A DNA stretch of 64,000 nt from Castellaniella sp034674885 (GTDB lineage Bacteria > Pseudomonadota > Gammaproteobacteria > Burkholderiales > Burkholderiaceae_B). The notes under the pieces were generated by a model that saw nothing but the letters and a program-made list of their open reading frames with translations, ran no database searches and was not told the origin of the DNA. Positions within the stretch are counted from its first letter, which is position 1, and each line of letters starts with the position of its first letter. The position numbers were made by a program, and so were the translations under genes. The DNA lies in contig NZ_JAUCDS010000014.1 of NCBI RefSeq assembly GCF_034674885.1, positions 16,861 to 80,860 of the forward strand, read 5' to 3'. This document shows positions 44,853 to 53,710 of this stretch, in pieces.

Positions 44853-46220
44853 ATGAAAGAACATACTGACGATTTCCTGGACATCCCTGCACAGCAGGCT
44901 CAGTTCCGCGAACTGATCACCGATGCACTGCGGTGCGCCCGCGACGTCGGCGCCTCGGACGCTGCCGCCGAGATCTCCGAAAGCAGAGGTCTGTCGGTTG
45001 CCGTGCGCAATCGCGCACTGGAAACCATCGAGCAGACTCGCGATCGATCTCTGGCCGTCACCGTCTTCGCCGGCCAGCGCCGGGGATCGGCATCGACCTC
45101 CGATTTCTCGGCGGACGCCTTGCGCAAGACCGTCGAAGCCGCGTGGCACATCGCCCGGCATACGGCGGAAGACCTCGCCGCAGGCCTGCCGGATGCCGAC
45201 CAGCTGGCGCAGCACTATCCGGATCTGGATCTGCACCACCCCTGGGGGATCGACGTGGCCGATGCCGCCCGCCTGGCCATCCGCGCAGAACGCGCGGCGC
45301 TGGCGCTCAGCGACCGGATCACCAATACCGAAGGCGCGTCGCTGGACACCATGGAAGGCCATTTCGTCCTGGGCAATTCGCGAGGATTCCTGGGCGGTTA
45401 TCCCTATTCCCGGCACAGCCTGTCGGTGGCTCCCATTGCCGGGCATGGCGACGGCATGCAGCGCGACTTCTGGTACACGTCCGCGCGCCGCGCCCAGGAC
45501 CTGGCCGACCCTGCCAGCGTGGGCCGCTACGCCGCTGAACGCGCCCTGTCGCGGCTCAATGCCCGGACAGTGAAGACGGGCCAGTACCCGGTGCTCTTCG
45601 AGGCGCCCCTGGCCGTGGGCCTGCTGGGCGCGCTGGTGCAGGCCACCAGCGGCGGGGCCTTGTACCGCAAGGCCAGCTTCCTGCTCGACAGCCTGGGAAA
45701 GCCGGTGCTGGCCGATCATCTGGACGTCGTCGAGAACCCCTACATCCCGGGCGCGCAGGGCAGTTCGCCCTTCGACGCCGAGGGCGTGCGCACGCAGGCT
45801 CGCCGCGTGGTCGACCAAGGGGTCCTGACCGGCTATTTCCTGTCCACCTACACCGCCCGCAAACTGGGCCTGTCCACGACCGGCAATGCCGGCGGTTCGC
45901 ATAATCTCAGCCTGCGCTCGCGCCTGACGCGCCCGTCGGACGACCTGGGCGCCATGCTGCGCAAGATGGACACCGGCCTGCTGGTGACGGAACTCATCGG
46001 CCAGGGCGTCAATTACGTGACGGGCGATTATTCCCGCGGCGCATTCGGCTATTGGGTGCAGGGCGGCGTCATCCGCCATCCTGTGCACGAAATCACGATT
46101 GCGGGCAATCTGGCGGATATGTTCCGCCAGATGGTTGCCGTCGGGGCGGATGTCCATGCCCGGGGCGCGAAGTCCACGGGTTCCATCCTGATCGAGCGCA
46201 TGGCGGTGGCCGGCCAGTGA
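44853..46220 (+). CDS. pmbA: Metalloprotease PmbA/TldE
   Basis: 455 residues from ATG 44853. PmbA (TldE) is the partner of TldD in a heterodimeric protease that degrades unfolded peptides and matures some bacteriocins. Family segments are GASDAAAEISESRGLSVAVR at the N-terminus, FEAPLAVGLLGALVQATSGG, and the C-terminal RGAFGYWVQGGVIRHPVHEITIAGNL. tldD is not in the window. A GC-rich hairpin follows at 46222-46247. Confidence 0.95.
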   Translation: MKEHTDDFLDIPAQQAQFRELITDALRCARDVGASDAAAEISESRGLSVAVRNRALETIEQTRDRSLAVTVFAGQRRGSASTSDFSADALRKTVEAAWHIARHTAEDLAAGLPDADQLAQHYPDLDLHHPWGIDVADAARLAIRAERAALALSDRITNTEGASLDTMEGHFVLGNSRGFLGGYPYSRHSLSVAPIAGHGDGMQRDFWYTSARRAQDLADPASVGRYAAERALSRLNARTVKTGQYPVLFEAPLAVGLLGALVQATSGGALYRKASFLLDSLGKPVLADHLDVVENPYIPGAQGSSPFDAEGVRTQARRVVDQGVLTGYFLSTYTARKLGLSTTGNAGGSHNLSLRSRLTRPSDDLGAMLRKMDTGLLVTELIGQGVNYVTGDYSRGAFGYWVQGGVIRHPVHEITIAGNLADMFRQMVAVGADVHARGAKSTGSILIERMAVAGQ

Positions 46221-46221
46221 T

Positions 46222-46247
46222 GCACCCCCGCGCTTGCGCGGGGGTGC
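46222..46247 (+). terminator. GC-rich hairpin after pmbA
   Basis: GCACCCCCGCG and its exact complement CGCGGGGGTGC form an 11-bp stem with loop CTTG, directly after the pmbA stop. No T-tract follows, so it may be a stabiliser or Rho-linked terminator rather than an intrinsic one. Confidence 0.5.
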
Positions 46248-46317
46248 GCTCGGCCTGTTGCACAGTGTAATATCAAGGGCACTTCTTCCAATTCGAACAC
46301 CAAGGAGATCACTCATC

Positions 46318-47418
46318 ATGCAGCGTCGTGCATTTCTGAAAAAGGCCGGGCTGGGTGCTGTCGCCGGCACGGCAGCCGTGGCCGCGCCGGCCATCGCGCA
46401 GTCCGCCCCCCAGATCAACTGGAAAATGACCTCCACCTACGCGCCGGCCACCCCGGCGCTGTATTCCACGGCGCAGCTGTTCTGCAGCATGGTCAAGGAC
46501 CTGACCGACGGCAATTTCAACATTCGCCTGTATCCGGTCGGTGAATTGGTGCCGGGCTTTGGCGTGATGGACGCCGTCGGCAACCGCACGGTGGAATGCG
46601 GCCAGACCGCGTCCTACTATTACTACGGCAAGGATCCGTCCTTCTGCTTCGACACGGCCGTGCCCTTTGGCCTGAACGTGCGCCAGATGAATGCCTGGAT
46701 GTACGAAGGCGACGGCCTGAAGCTGATGCGCGAGCTGTTCGCGCCGCGCGGCATCATCAACTTCCCCTTCGGCAACACGGGCACCCAGATGGGCGGCTGG
46801 TACCGCAAGGAAATCAAGACTCCCGACGACCTGAAGGGCCTGACGATGCGCACGGCCGGTTTTGCGGGCGAAGTCCTGTCGCGCATGGGCGTGGTGCCGC
46901 AGCAGATTCCCACGGGCGACATCTATCCCGCCCTGGAAAAGGGCGCGCTGGATGCCGTCGAATTCGTGGGCCCGGTGGATGACGAAAAGCTGGGCTTCCA
47001 GAAAGTCGCCAAATACTACTACTACCCGGGCTGGTGGGAAGGCTCCGCCCAGGTGTCGCTGTATGTGAACGACAAGGCCTATGCCGAACTGCCCAAGCCC
47101 TATCAGGCAGTCATCGATATCGCCTCGCGTGCCGCAGCCACCCACCTGGTCGAGTACTACGACAACAACAATCCGGATGCCCTGCGCCGCCTGATTGCCG
47201 GCGGTGCCATCCTGAAGAGCTTCCCCCGCGAAGTCATGGATGCGTCCTTCAAGGCCTCCGCCGAGGTCTACAAGGAATTCTGCGACAAGAACGCCGGCTT
47301 CAAGAAGATCTTCGACAACTACATGTCGTTCCGCGACAATGTGGTGCCCTGGTTCCGGGTGGCCGAAGGCTCTTTCGACAACTATCTGGGGTCCGCCCTG
47401 GCCCGCCAGAAGAAGTAA
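46318..47418 (+). CDS. TRAP-type periplasmic solute-binding protein (DctP/TakP family)
   Basis: 366 residues beginning with a twin-arginine signal (RRAFLKKAGLG, cleavage near residue 28 after AIAQ), so it is probably exported folded. The DctP/TakP fold is visible in NIRLYPVGELVPGFGVMDAVGNRTV and in MGVVPQQIPTGDIYPALEKGALDAVEFVGP, where the Asp/Glu and Arg (MRTAG) for carboxylate binding lie. TakP-like proteins bind 2-oxo acids. No dctQ or dctM membrane subunits are adjacent, so it is an orphan in this window. CAAGGAG sits 11 bases before the ATG; a strong terminator follows. Confidence 0.9.
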   Translation: MQRRAFLKKAGLGAVAGTAAVAAPAIAQSAPQINWKMTSTYAPATPALYSTAQLFCSMVKDLTDGNFNIRLYPVGELVPGFGVMDAVGNRTVECGQTASYYYYGKDPSFCFDTAVPFGLNVRQMNAWMYEGDGLKLMRELFAPRGIINFPFGNTGTQMGGWYRKEIKTPDDLKGLTMRTAGFAGEVLSRMGVVPQQIPTGDIYPALEKGALDAVEFVGPVDDEKLGFQKVAKYYYYPGWWEGSAQVSLYVNDKAYAELPKPYQAVIDIASRAAATHLVEYYDNNNPDALRRLIAGGAILKSFPREVMDASFKASAEVYKEFCDKNAGFKKIFDNYMSFRDNVVPWFRVAEGSFDNYLGSALARQKK

Positions 47419-47433
47419 TCTGTGTGCTGGATC

Positions 47434-47459
47434 AAAAAACGCCTTTCGGGGCGTTTTTG
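47434..47459 (+). terminator. Rho-independent terminator after the TRAP binding protein gene
   Basis: AAAAACGCC and GGCGTTTTT form a 9-bp stem around TTTCG(G), ending in five T residues. It lies 16 bases past the stop. Confidence 0.85.
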
Positions 47460-47531
47460 TTTTGGTGAGCGTCGCGTGGGCGGGGTCCAGAGTGCGCGCG
47501 CCCATGCTACAAGGCACCGCACAGGCCCAAT

Positions 47532-47560
47532 TTGCCTACCTGTTTGATGTCAATTACAAT
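47532..47560 (+). promoter_or_regulatory. Strong candidate promoter of rplM-rpsI
   Basis: TTGCCT at 47532-47537, a 17-base spacer, and TACAAT at 47555-47560. It would yield a leader of about 114 bases before rplM, long enough for translational feedback of the kind known for the L13 operon in E. coli; no specific operator structure is evident. Confidence 0.7.
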
Positions 47561-47680
47561 GGTGGGCTTTTCGTTTAGGTTCAAATTTGTACGGGTTCTG
47601 GCCGCAGCATGCTGGTCAGCAGATAAAGCCCTGACATAGAACGAAAAGTTTTTATTTCTTTCATCATCAGGAACACCATC

Positions 47681-48109
47681 ATGAAGACCTTTGTGGCCAA
47701 GCCGCATGAAGTCAAGCGTGACTGGTTTGTGATCGACGCCAAGGGCAAGGTCCTCGGCCGTGTGGCCAGCGAAGTCGCACGCCGTCTGCGTGGCAAGCAC
47801 AAACCCGAATTCACGCCGCACGTTGACACGGGCGATTACATCGTCGTCGTCAATGCCGCCGATATCGTCGTGACCGGCGCCAAGGCGCAGGACAAGCGCT
47901 ACTACCGTCACTCCACCTATCCGGGCGGGATCACGGAAACCAACTTCCAGAAAATGCAACAGCGTTTTCCGGGTCGTGCCCTGCAAAAAGCCGTCAAAGG
48001 CATGCTGCCCAAGGGGCCGTTGGGTTACGCCATGGCGAAAAAGCTCAAGGTCTATGCCGGTGCCGAGCACCCGCATACCGCGCAGCAGCCGCAAACCCTG
48101 GATATTTGA
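47681..48109 (+). CDS. rplM: 50S ribosomal protein L13
   Basis: 142 residues, usual length, with MKTFVAKPHEVKRDWFVIDA at the N-terminus and GMLPKGPLGYAMAKKLKVYAG near the end. First gene of the L13-S9 pair; rpsI follows after 12 bases. Confidence 0.98.
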   Translation: MKTFVAKPHEVKRDWFVIDAKGKVLGRVASEVARRLRGKHKPEFTPHVDTGDYIVVVNAADIVVTGAKAQDKRYYRHSTYPGGITETNFQKMQQRFPGRALQKAVKGMLPKGPLGYAMAKKLKVYAGAEHPHTAQQPQTLDI

Positions 48110-48121
48110 GGATAGGCCATC

Positions 48122-48514
48122 ATGATCGGTAATTGGAATTATGGCACTGGCCGCCGCAAAACTTCGGTGGCTCGGGTGTTTCTGAAAAAAGGCACAGGCA
48201 AGATCATCGTCAACGGCCGCCCCGTCGACGAATACTTCGCTCGTGAAACCGGCCGCATGGTCGTACGTCAGCCGCTGGAACTGACCAACCACCTGGAATC
48301 GTTCGACTTCCACGTCAACGTCCACGGCGGCGGTGAATCCGGCCAGGCCGGTGCGGTGCGTCACGGCATCACGCGTGCCCTGATCGAATACGACGAAACC
48401 CTGAAGTCGCCGCTGAAACAAGCCGGCTTCGTCACGCGCGATGCCCGCGAAGTCGAACGTAAGAAAGTCGGCTTCCACAAGGCCCGTCGCCGCAAGCAGT
48501 TCAGCAAGCGCTGA
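48122..48514 (+). CDS. rpsI: 30S ribosomal protein S9
   Basis: 130 residues with the S9 features NYGTGRRKTSVARVFLKKGTG and the C-terminal basic tail KARRRKQFSKR that reaches the P-site tRNA. Downstream of rplM, followed by a hairpin at 48521-48540 and a terminator. Confidence 0.98.
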   Translation: MIGNWNYGTGRRKTSVARVFLKKGTGKIIVNGRPVDEYFARETGRMVVRQPLELTNHLESFDFHVNVHGGGESGQAGAVRHGITRALIEYDETLKSPLKQAGFVTRDAREVERKKVGFHKARRRKQFSKR

Positions 48515-48547
48515 TTCCGTTCCAGGTGGTTCGCCACCTGGTGCGAT

Positions 48548-48581
48548 GCGAAAAACCCCGGCCTGTGCCGGGGTTTTTCGC
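48548..48581 (+). terminator. Rho-independent terminator after rpsI
   Basis: GCGAAAAACCCCGGC and GCCGGGGTTTTTCGC form a 15-bp perfect stem around CTGT, with five T residues inside the downstream arm. A second small hairpin (CCAGGTGG-TTCG-CCACCTGG) precedes it at 48521-48540. Confidence 0.85.
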
Positions 48582-48694
48582 TTTCGCTTCCTGTGACTTT
48601 TTGCAGACAGGGCGGGTCGCAGCCCGTGCCATAATCTTGGAATGTTCCGGCGTCGCTGCAGCGGCGCCATGCTTCTCAGACAGGATCCATCACC

Positions 48695-49753
48695 ATGATC
48701 ACCGCATCACGCATCAAGGCCGGCATCGTCGGCGGCACCGGGTACACGGGCGTCGAACTGCTGCGCCTGTTGTCGCAGCACCCGAACGTGCAGTTGCACG
48801 CCATCACGTCGCGCAAGGAATCCGGCATGCCAGTGGCCGACATGTTCCCGAATCTGCGAGGCCACGTCGATCTGTGCTTTCAGACGCCGGAAGACGCTGC
48901 CCTGGACCAGTGCGACGTGGTGTTCTTCGCCACGCCGCATGGTGTCGCCATGGAACAGGCGCCCGGGCTGCTGGAACACGATGTGCGAGTGATCGATCTG
49001 GCGGCCGATTTCCGTCTGCAGGATATCGATGCCTTCCAGCGCTGGTACAAAATGCCGCATAGCTGCCCCACGGTGCTGCGGGATGCCGTCTACGGCCTGC
49101 CCGAACTGGACCGCGACCGCATCCGCCAGGCGCGGGTGGTTGGCAATCCTGGCTGCTACCCCACCACTGTGCTGCTGGGGCTGGCCCCCGTCCTGCAGGC
49201 AGGACGCGCGTTGGTGGATACCACTCACATCATCGCCGATTCGAAATCCGGCGTGTCCGGCGCCGGACGCAAGACCCAGGTCGGGTCCCTGTTTTCCGAG
49301 GCGTCCGACAATTTCGCCGCCTACGGGGTAGCCGGCCACCGGCACCATCCTGAAATCGCCGAATGCCTGACCCGCATCGCGGGGCAGCCCGTAGGCCTGA
49401 CCTTCGTGCCGCACCTGGTGCCCATGATCCGGGGCATGTTCTCGACCCTGTACCTGCGCATCCTGCCCGACGCGCTGGACACTGATTTCCAGGCCCTGTA
49501 CGAACAACGCTATGCCGACGAACCCTTCGTCGACGTCATGCCGGGCGGCAGCCTGCCGCAGACCCGTTCGGTGCGGGCGTCCAACATGCTGCGCATCGCC
49601 GTCCATCGCCCGGCTGATGGGGATACGCTGGTCGTGCTGGTTGTGCAGGACAACCTCGTCAAGGGGGCGGCCGGCCAGGCTGTGCAGAACATGAATCTCA
49701 TGTTCGGCTTTCATGAAACCACCGGCCTGCAGCAGGTGGCGGTGCTGCCCTGA
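48695..49753 (+). CDS. argC: N-acetyl-gamma-glutamyl-phosphate reductase ArgC
   Basis: ArgC reduces N-acetylglutamyl phosphate in arginine synthesis. The 352 residues show the NADP-binding GIVGGTGYTGVELLRLL, the active-site Cys in GNPGCYPTTVLLG, and GVSGAGRKTQ. A good -10 box (CATAAT at 48631-48636) lies upstream. It follows rpsI but is separated from it by a terminator; the next gene is 11 bases downstream. Confidence 0.96.
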   Translation: MITASRIKAGIVGGTGYTGVELLRLLSQHPNVQLHAITSRKESGMPVADMFPNLRGHVDLCFQTPEDAALDQCDVVFFATPHGVAMEQAPGLLEHDVRVIDLAADFRLQDIDAFQRWYKMPHSCPTVLRDAVYGLPELDRDRIRQARVVGNPGCYPTTVLLGLAPVLQAGRALVDTTHIIADSKSGVSGAGRKTQVGSLFSEASDNFAAYGVAGHRHHPEIAECLTRIAGQPVGLTFVPHLVPMIRGMFSTLYLRILPDALDTDFQALYEQRYADEPFVDVMPGGSLPQTRSVRASNMLRIAVHRPADGDTLVVLVVQDNLVKGAAGQAVQNMNLMFGFHETTGLQQVAVLP

Positions 49754-49764
49754 AGGGGGCTGCC

Positions 49765-50511
49765 ATGACGCGCGATGACACGCAGACAGGCGGCTTGCGG
49801 CGCTGGATGATCCGCACGCTGACCTTGGCATTGGGTTTGGCGCTGGCCTTCCTGGCCGGGGCTGCTGCCATGCATCTGGGCATGCATGCGGGCGATCAGG
49901 AACGCATCCAGGGCCTGCAGGACCAGGTTGCGTCCCAGCGGGCGGAACTGACCCAGGCGCAGACCGATCTGGCGGCTGCCCACAGCCAGGTCGATGTCCA
50001 GAGCGGCACTCAGCGGGTGCTGCAGGAAAAATTCGCCGAACTGCAGCAGCAGCTGGGACACGTGCGCGATCAGCTGGCCTTCTATGAACAGCTCATCCCG
50101 CCCGGGCCTGCCGGCGCACTGACGGTGCGGGCCTTCGATATCCAGGCGGATGCCGACTTCCTGCGCTATCGGGTGCTGCTGACGCGCAACGCGGCCCCCA
50201 ATGCCGATCCATTCAAAGGCCGCATGCGCTTTGTGGCGCAGGGCCACATGCAGGGTAAACCCGTTAAAATGGATCTGAATCCCCCGCTGGCCTCGGATCA
50301 GGCCGGCGGGGCTGACGCAACGCCGGGCACGGTTGATCCGCTGGCGCTGGTGTTTGACCAGTTCCAGCGCAGCACCGGCGTTTTGCAGGTGCCTGCCGGC
50401 CTGGAAATCCAGTCGGTGCGCCTGGAAGTCCTGGAAGGCGATACGATCCGCGCCACCCAGGATGCCGCTTTGAACCGCGCAGCACAGCCTGCGCAGGAGC
50501 CTCAATCATGA
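49765..50511 (+). CDS. DUF6776-like membrane-anchored coiled-coil protein
   Basis: 248 residues: a membrane span at about 15-37 (TLTLALGLALAFLAGAAAM), a coiled coil at about 45-105 rich in Gln, Ala and Glu, then a C-terminal beta domain with FDIQADADFLRYRVLLTRN. Members of this family commonly occur between argC-like genes and erpA in Betaproteobacteria, but no function is established. It overlaps erpA by four bases. Confidence 0.8.
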   Translation: MTRDDTQTGGLRRWMIRTLTLALGLALAFLAGAAAMHLGMHAGDQERIQGLQDQVASQRAELTQAQTDLAAAHSQVDVQSGTQRVLQEKFAELQQQLGHVRDQLAFYEQLIPPGPAGALTVRAFDIQADADFLRYRVLLTRNAAPNADPFKGRMRFVAQGHMQGKPVKMDLNPPLASDQAGGADATPGTVDPLALVFDQFQRSTGVLQVPAGLEIQSVRLEVLEGDTIRATQDAALNRAAQPAQEPQS

Positions 50512-50873
50512 CCACTCTCGAACATGTCGATCTCGACGTCCCGCCCAGCCCCCTGGTGTTCACCGATGCGGCGGCCGCAAAGGTCCGGGAACTGCTGACC
50601 GAGGAAGGCAACGCCGATCTCAAGCTGCGGGTCTTCGTGCAGGGGGGCGGCTGTTCCGGCTTCCAGTACGGTTTCACATTCGACGAAGACGTGGCCGAGG
50701 ACGACACCACCATCGAACGCGGCGGCGTGCAGCTGCTGGTCGACGCCATGAGCTTCCAGTATCTGGTCGGGTCGGAAATCGACTACAAGGACGACCTCGA
50801 AGGCGCGCAGTTCGTGATCCGCAACCCCAACGCCAACACCACTTGCGGCTGCGGCTCGTCGTTCGCCCCCTGA
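50508..50873 (+). CDS. erpA: Iron-sulfur cluster insertion protein ErpA
   Basis: ErpA is an A-type carrier that delivers Fe-S clusters to apoproteins. The 121 residues include the family motif FTDAAAAKVRELLTEEGN and the three cluster Cys in GGGCSGFQYGF and TTCGCGSSF. Its ATG overlaps the previous stop (ATGA). Next gene anmK is convergent. Confidence 0.95.
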   Translation: MTTLEHVDLDVPPSPLVFTDAAAAKVRELLTEEGNADLKLRVFVQGGGCSGFQYGFTFDEDVAEDDTTIERGGVQLLVDAMSFQYLVGSEIDYKDDLEGAQFVIRNPNANTTCGCGSSFAP

Positions 50874-50904
50874 TACCCTTTTGCCGCGCGGCGTGGGGGT
50901 CCCT

Positions 50905-52065
50905 TTACCCGGCCGGGTACAGGCAGCCTGCGATCGTCGCATGGCGAGCGCCCGTGACCTCAGGCAGGCAGGCGGGCAGACCCAGCACGTGTGCCTGCGC
51001 CAGCCAGGCAAAGGCCAGCGCCTCCACCGACTGCACCGGCACCCCATGATCGGCGGTCGTGCCCAACGGGCAGGGCAGCGATCGGGATAGCGTCCGCATG
51101 AATACCGGGTTCAGGGCGCCGCCGCCGCAGGCCAGTACCCGGCGTGCGCCGGGCGCATGGCGGCGCACTGCCCGGGCAATCGTTTCCACGGAAAATTGCA
51201 GCAGTGTTGCCTGGACGTCCACCGGGTCCGGCATTGCCGGCAGGGTGCCCAGCCGAGCCTGCAGCCAGGCCAGATTGAACAGGTCGCGGCCCGTGGATTT
51301 GGGTGGCGGCAGGGCCAGCCAGGGTTCGGCCAGCAGGGCGGTCAGCAGACCCTCGTGGCAGCGGCCTTGGGCCGCCCAGGTGCCGTCGTGGTCGTAGGCC
51401 TGGCCCAGATGCTGCTGGATCCAGGCATCCATCAGCATATTGGCTGGCCCGGTGTCGAAGCCCTGGACCGGATCGTCCAGCAGGGTGACATTGGCGATCC
51501 CGCCCAGGTTCAACACAAGCTGGCCCATGCCGCAGCCGAATCGGGCGGCATGAAAGGCGGGCACCAGCGGCGCTCCCTGGCCGCCCGCCGCCACGTCTCG
51601 GCTGCGGAAATCCGCCACGACGGCGATACCCGTGTGTTCGGCCAGCCTCGCGGGAGCATTGATCTGCAGGGTATAGCCGGATTCCGGCGCGTGCCGCACC
51701 GTCTGGCCGTGAGCGCCGATGGCGCGGATTTCGGCTGCGCGCAGGCCGGATTGGTCCAGCAGCGCCGTGACTGCGTCGGCATAGCAGTCGGCCAGTGCAT
51801 TGGCCGCGCGGGCCGCGCGGGCCAGCTCATCGGGGCCTGTGACATTCAGCGCCAGCAAATCCTGGCGCAGGGCTGCGGGCAAGGGGAGACTGGTGCTGGC
51901 CAGCACCGTGATGGCATGGGCGGAACGGGAATCTGCCGGCGCCTGGGCGGATTCCTGTCTCTGTGGGGAGCTGCCAGGGGTGGCGTCGGGCAGTTGCGCC
52001 AGTACACCATCGACGCCGTCCGTGCTGGTGCCCGACATCAGGCCGATGTAATAGCTGCTGCGCAT
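50905..52065 (-). CDS. anmK: Anhydro-N-acetylmuramic acid kinase AnmK
   Basis: AnmK phosphorylates and opens 1,6-anhydroMurNAc released from peptidoglycan, giving MurNAc-6-phosphate. The 386 residues begin YYIGLMSGTSTDGVDGVLAQ and contain the NLGGIANVTLLD and RRVLACGGGALNPVFM motifs. It sits 61 bases downstream of an M23 endopeptidase gene on the same strand, a common pairing. Confidence 0.95.
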   Translation of the reverse strand: MRSSYYIGLMSGTSTDGVDGVLAQLPDATPGSSPQRQESAQAPADSRSAHAITVLASTSLPLPAALRQDLLALNVTGPDELARAARAANALADCYADAVTALLDQSGLRAAEIRAIGAHGQTVRHAPESGYTLQINAPARLAEHTGIAVVADFRSRDVAAGGQGAPLVPAFHAARFGCGMGQLVLNLGGIANVTLLDDPVQGFDTGPANMLMDAWIQQHLGQAYDHDGTWAAQGRCHEGLLTALLAEPWLALPPPKSTGRDLFNLAWLQARLGTLPAMPDPVDVQATLLQFSVETIARAVRRHAPGARRVLACGGGALNPVFMRTLSRSLPCPLGTTADHGVPVQSVEALAFAWLAQAHVLGLPACLPEVTGARHATIAGCLYPAG

Positions 52066-52126
52066 GGCACCGAGACTCGAGAATCGGGGAAGGACTGGCC
52101 CCGCGACAGCGGGGCCGCCGGGGGAA

Positions 52127-53458
52127 TCAGCGTTCGGCGATCTGGATGCGGCTGTCCTGCAGCCGTGCCAGCATTTGCATCTGCGGCTGGTAGCGGGCTA
52201 CCAGCGTCTGGAAGGCCTTCTGGTCTCCGTTGTCCAGCGGACGGGTCACCGGCAGATCGGCGGCCAGCGGGTCCACCGGCTGGTTGTTGATGCGGAATTC
52301 ATAGTGCAGGTGCGGGCCGGTGGCCCAGCCGGTCTGGCCGACGTAGCCGATCAACTGGCCCTGCTGGACGCGGTCGCCTTTTTTCAGGCCTTTGGCAAAA
52401 CGGCTCTGGTGGGCGTACAGCGTGGAGTATTTGCCGAAATTCTTCAGGATGATGACGTTGCCGTAGCCATTCTGCTGGCCGATGAATTCGATGGTGCCGT
52501 CGGCCGTGGCGTGGATCGGGGTGCCGGACTGTGCCGCATAGTCGACGCCTTTGTGCCCGGTCCATTTTTTGTGGATCGGGTGCATGCGCATGCCAAAGCG
52601 CGAACTGATGCGGGTGAATTTGATGGCTGTGCGCAAGAAGGCGCCCTTCAGGCTGGCCCCGGAAAAATCGTAGTAGCCGCCCCGGTCGTGGGATCCCTGG
52701 AACCAGACGGCGCTGTAGGTCTTGCCCTTGTTGATGAATTCCAGTGCGCGGATGCGGCCGGCGCCGACTTCCTCGCCGTCGTGCATGTAGGCGTCGTAGA
52801 CGATGCGGAAGCGGTCGCCCTTGCGCAGGTCTTTCAGGAAGTCGATGCGGCTGCCCAGGATGTCCACCATTTCAAGCGTGATGGAGTCGGGCAGATGGGC
52901 GTCGTCGGCTGCGCCGAACAGGGAACTGGTGATTTCGGCTTCGGCGACCCGTGTTTCCTGTACGGCGGCGACGGTGCGTTCCTGGGCCGTGAACTTACCC
53001 TGCCCATCGGGCCGGATTTCCAGCCAGGCGGATTCGATGCCGGATTTGGCCGTGCTTCCGGGTGTGTGGGCGTAGCGCAGCCAGACCATATTGCCCTGGT
53101 TGTCCAGCGCGGCCTGCACGGTGCGTCCGGGGTAGAGCTTGTAGATGGAGCGGGCGCTTTCCTCGTGGGTCAGGAAAGTCAGCAGGCCGTCTTCGTCGAC
53201 GCCCAGCCGGTGCAGCAGGTCGGAGACTGTGTCTCCCCGGCGGATGCGGGTGGAAGCGATGTAGGGAGCCGATTGATGCAGACTGCCGCCCATAGGCGGC
53301 AGGTCGAGTGTTTGGCGGGCCTGGAAAATCGGTTCGGGCGGCGCGCTGGGCTTGACGACGGCCAGTGCGGCTGCGGTCAGAAACAGGCCCCCGGCGGCGA
53401 GGAGCAGACTGCGAGTGATATGGCGATGGCGTTGTGTCTGGTGGGCGTCAGGCATCAT
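52127..53458 (-). CDS. M23-family peptidoglycan endopeptidase with LysM-like domain
   Basis: 443 residues from ATG 53458 (ATG 53455 is equally likely). An N-terminal membrane anchor (about 15-37) is followed by an OapA/LysM-like segment (RIRRGDTVSDLLHRLGVDE) and a lytic domain from about 305 with HKGVDYAAQSGTPI and the HLHYEF zinc motif. The arrangement matches MepM/YebA-type DD-endopeptidases that open cross-links. It is divergent from tyrS and precedes anmK. Confidence 0.9.
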   Translation of the reverse strand: MMPDAHQTQRHRHITRSLLLAAGGLFLTAAALAVVKPSAPPEPIFQARQTLDLPPMGGSLHQSAPYIASTRIRRGDTVSDLLHRLGVDEDGLLTFLTHEESARSIYKLYPGRTVQAALDNQGNMVWLRYAHTPGSTAKSGIESAWLEIRPDGQGKFTAQERTVAAVQETRVAEAEITSSLFGAADDAHLPDSITLEMVDILGSRIDFLKDLRKGDRFRIVYDAYMHDGEEVGAGRIRALEFINKGKTYSAVWFQGSHDRGGYYDFSGASLKGAFLRTAIKFTRISSRFGMRMHPIHKKWTGHKGVDYAAQSGTPIHATADGTIEFIGQQNGYGNVIILKNFGKYSTLYAHQSRFAKGLKKGDRVQQGQLIGYVGQTGWATGPHLHYEFRINNQPVDPLAADLPVTRPLDNGDQKAFQTLVARYQPQMQMLARLQDSRIQIAER

Positions 53459-53621
53459 GGGCGGTGATGGATTCGATCGGTTCGAGGTCGGCCGGGCCAG
53501 GATGTGTGTCTGGCAGGCGCGACGCATGGGAATGCGCGACAGCGGGCCTGCCAGACGGATCACCTGCAACGGAAGGCTCTGCTAATATGAGGCTCCGCCG
53601 TGTGCTCGGACGTCGAATGTG

Positions 53622-53652
53622 TTGTACAGAAGCTGCGATGGCACGTTATGCT
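53622..53652 (+). promoter_or_regulatory. Candidate promoter of tyrS
   Basis: TTGTAC at 53622-53627 and TATGCT at 53647-53652, with 19 bases between. The -10 is fair and the spacer slightly long; the leader would be about 52 bases. Confidence 0.35.
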
Positions 53653-53710
53653 AGCGCATTAGTCTCTATTTTTCGAGCATTTTTTCAATTTTTCTGATAG
53701 ATCAGTTACC

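Noticed and set aside
44436..46436. Long open frame antisense to pmbA and flanks
   Set aside because: Same codon-bias artefact; pmbA is clearly coding on the opposite strand.
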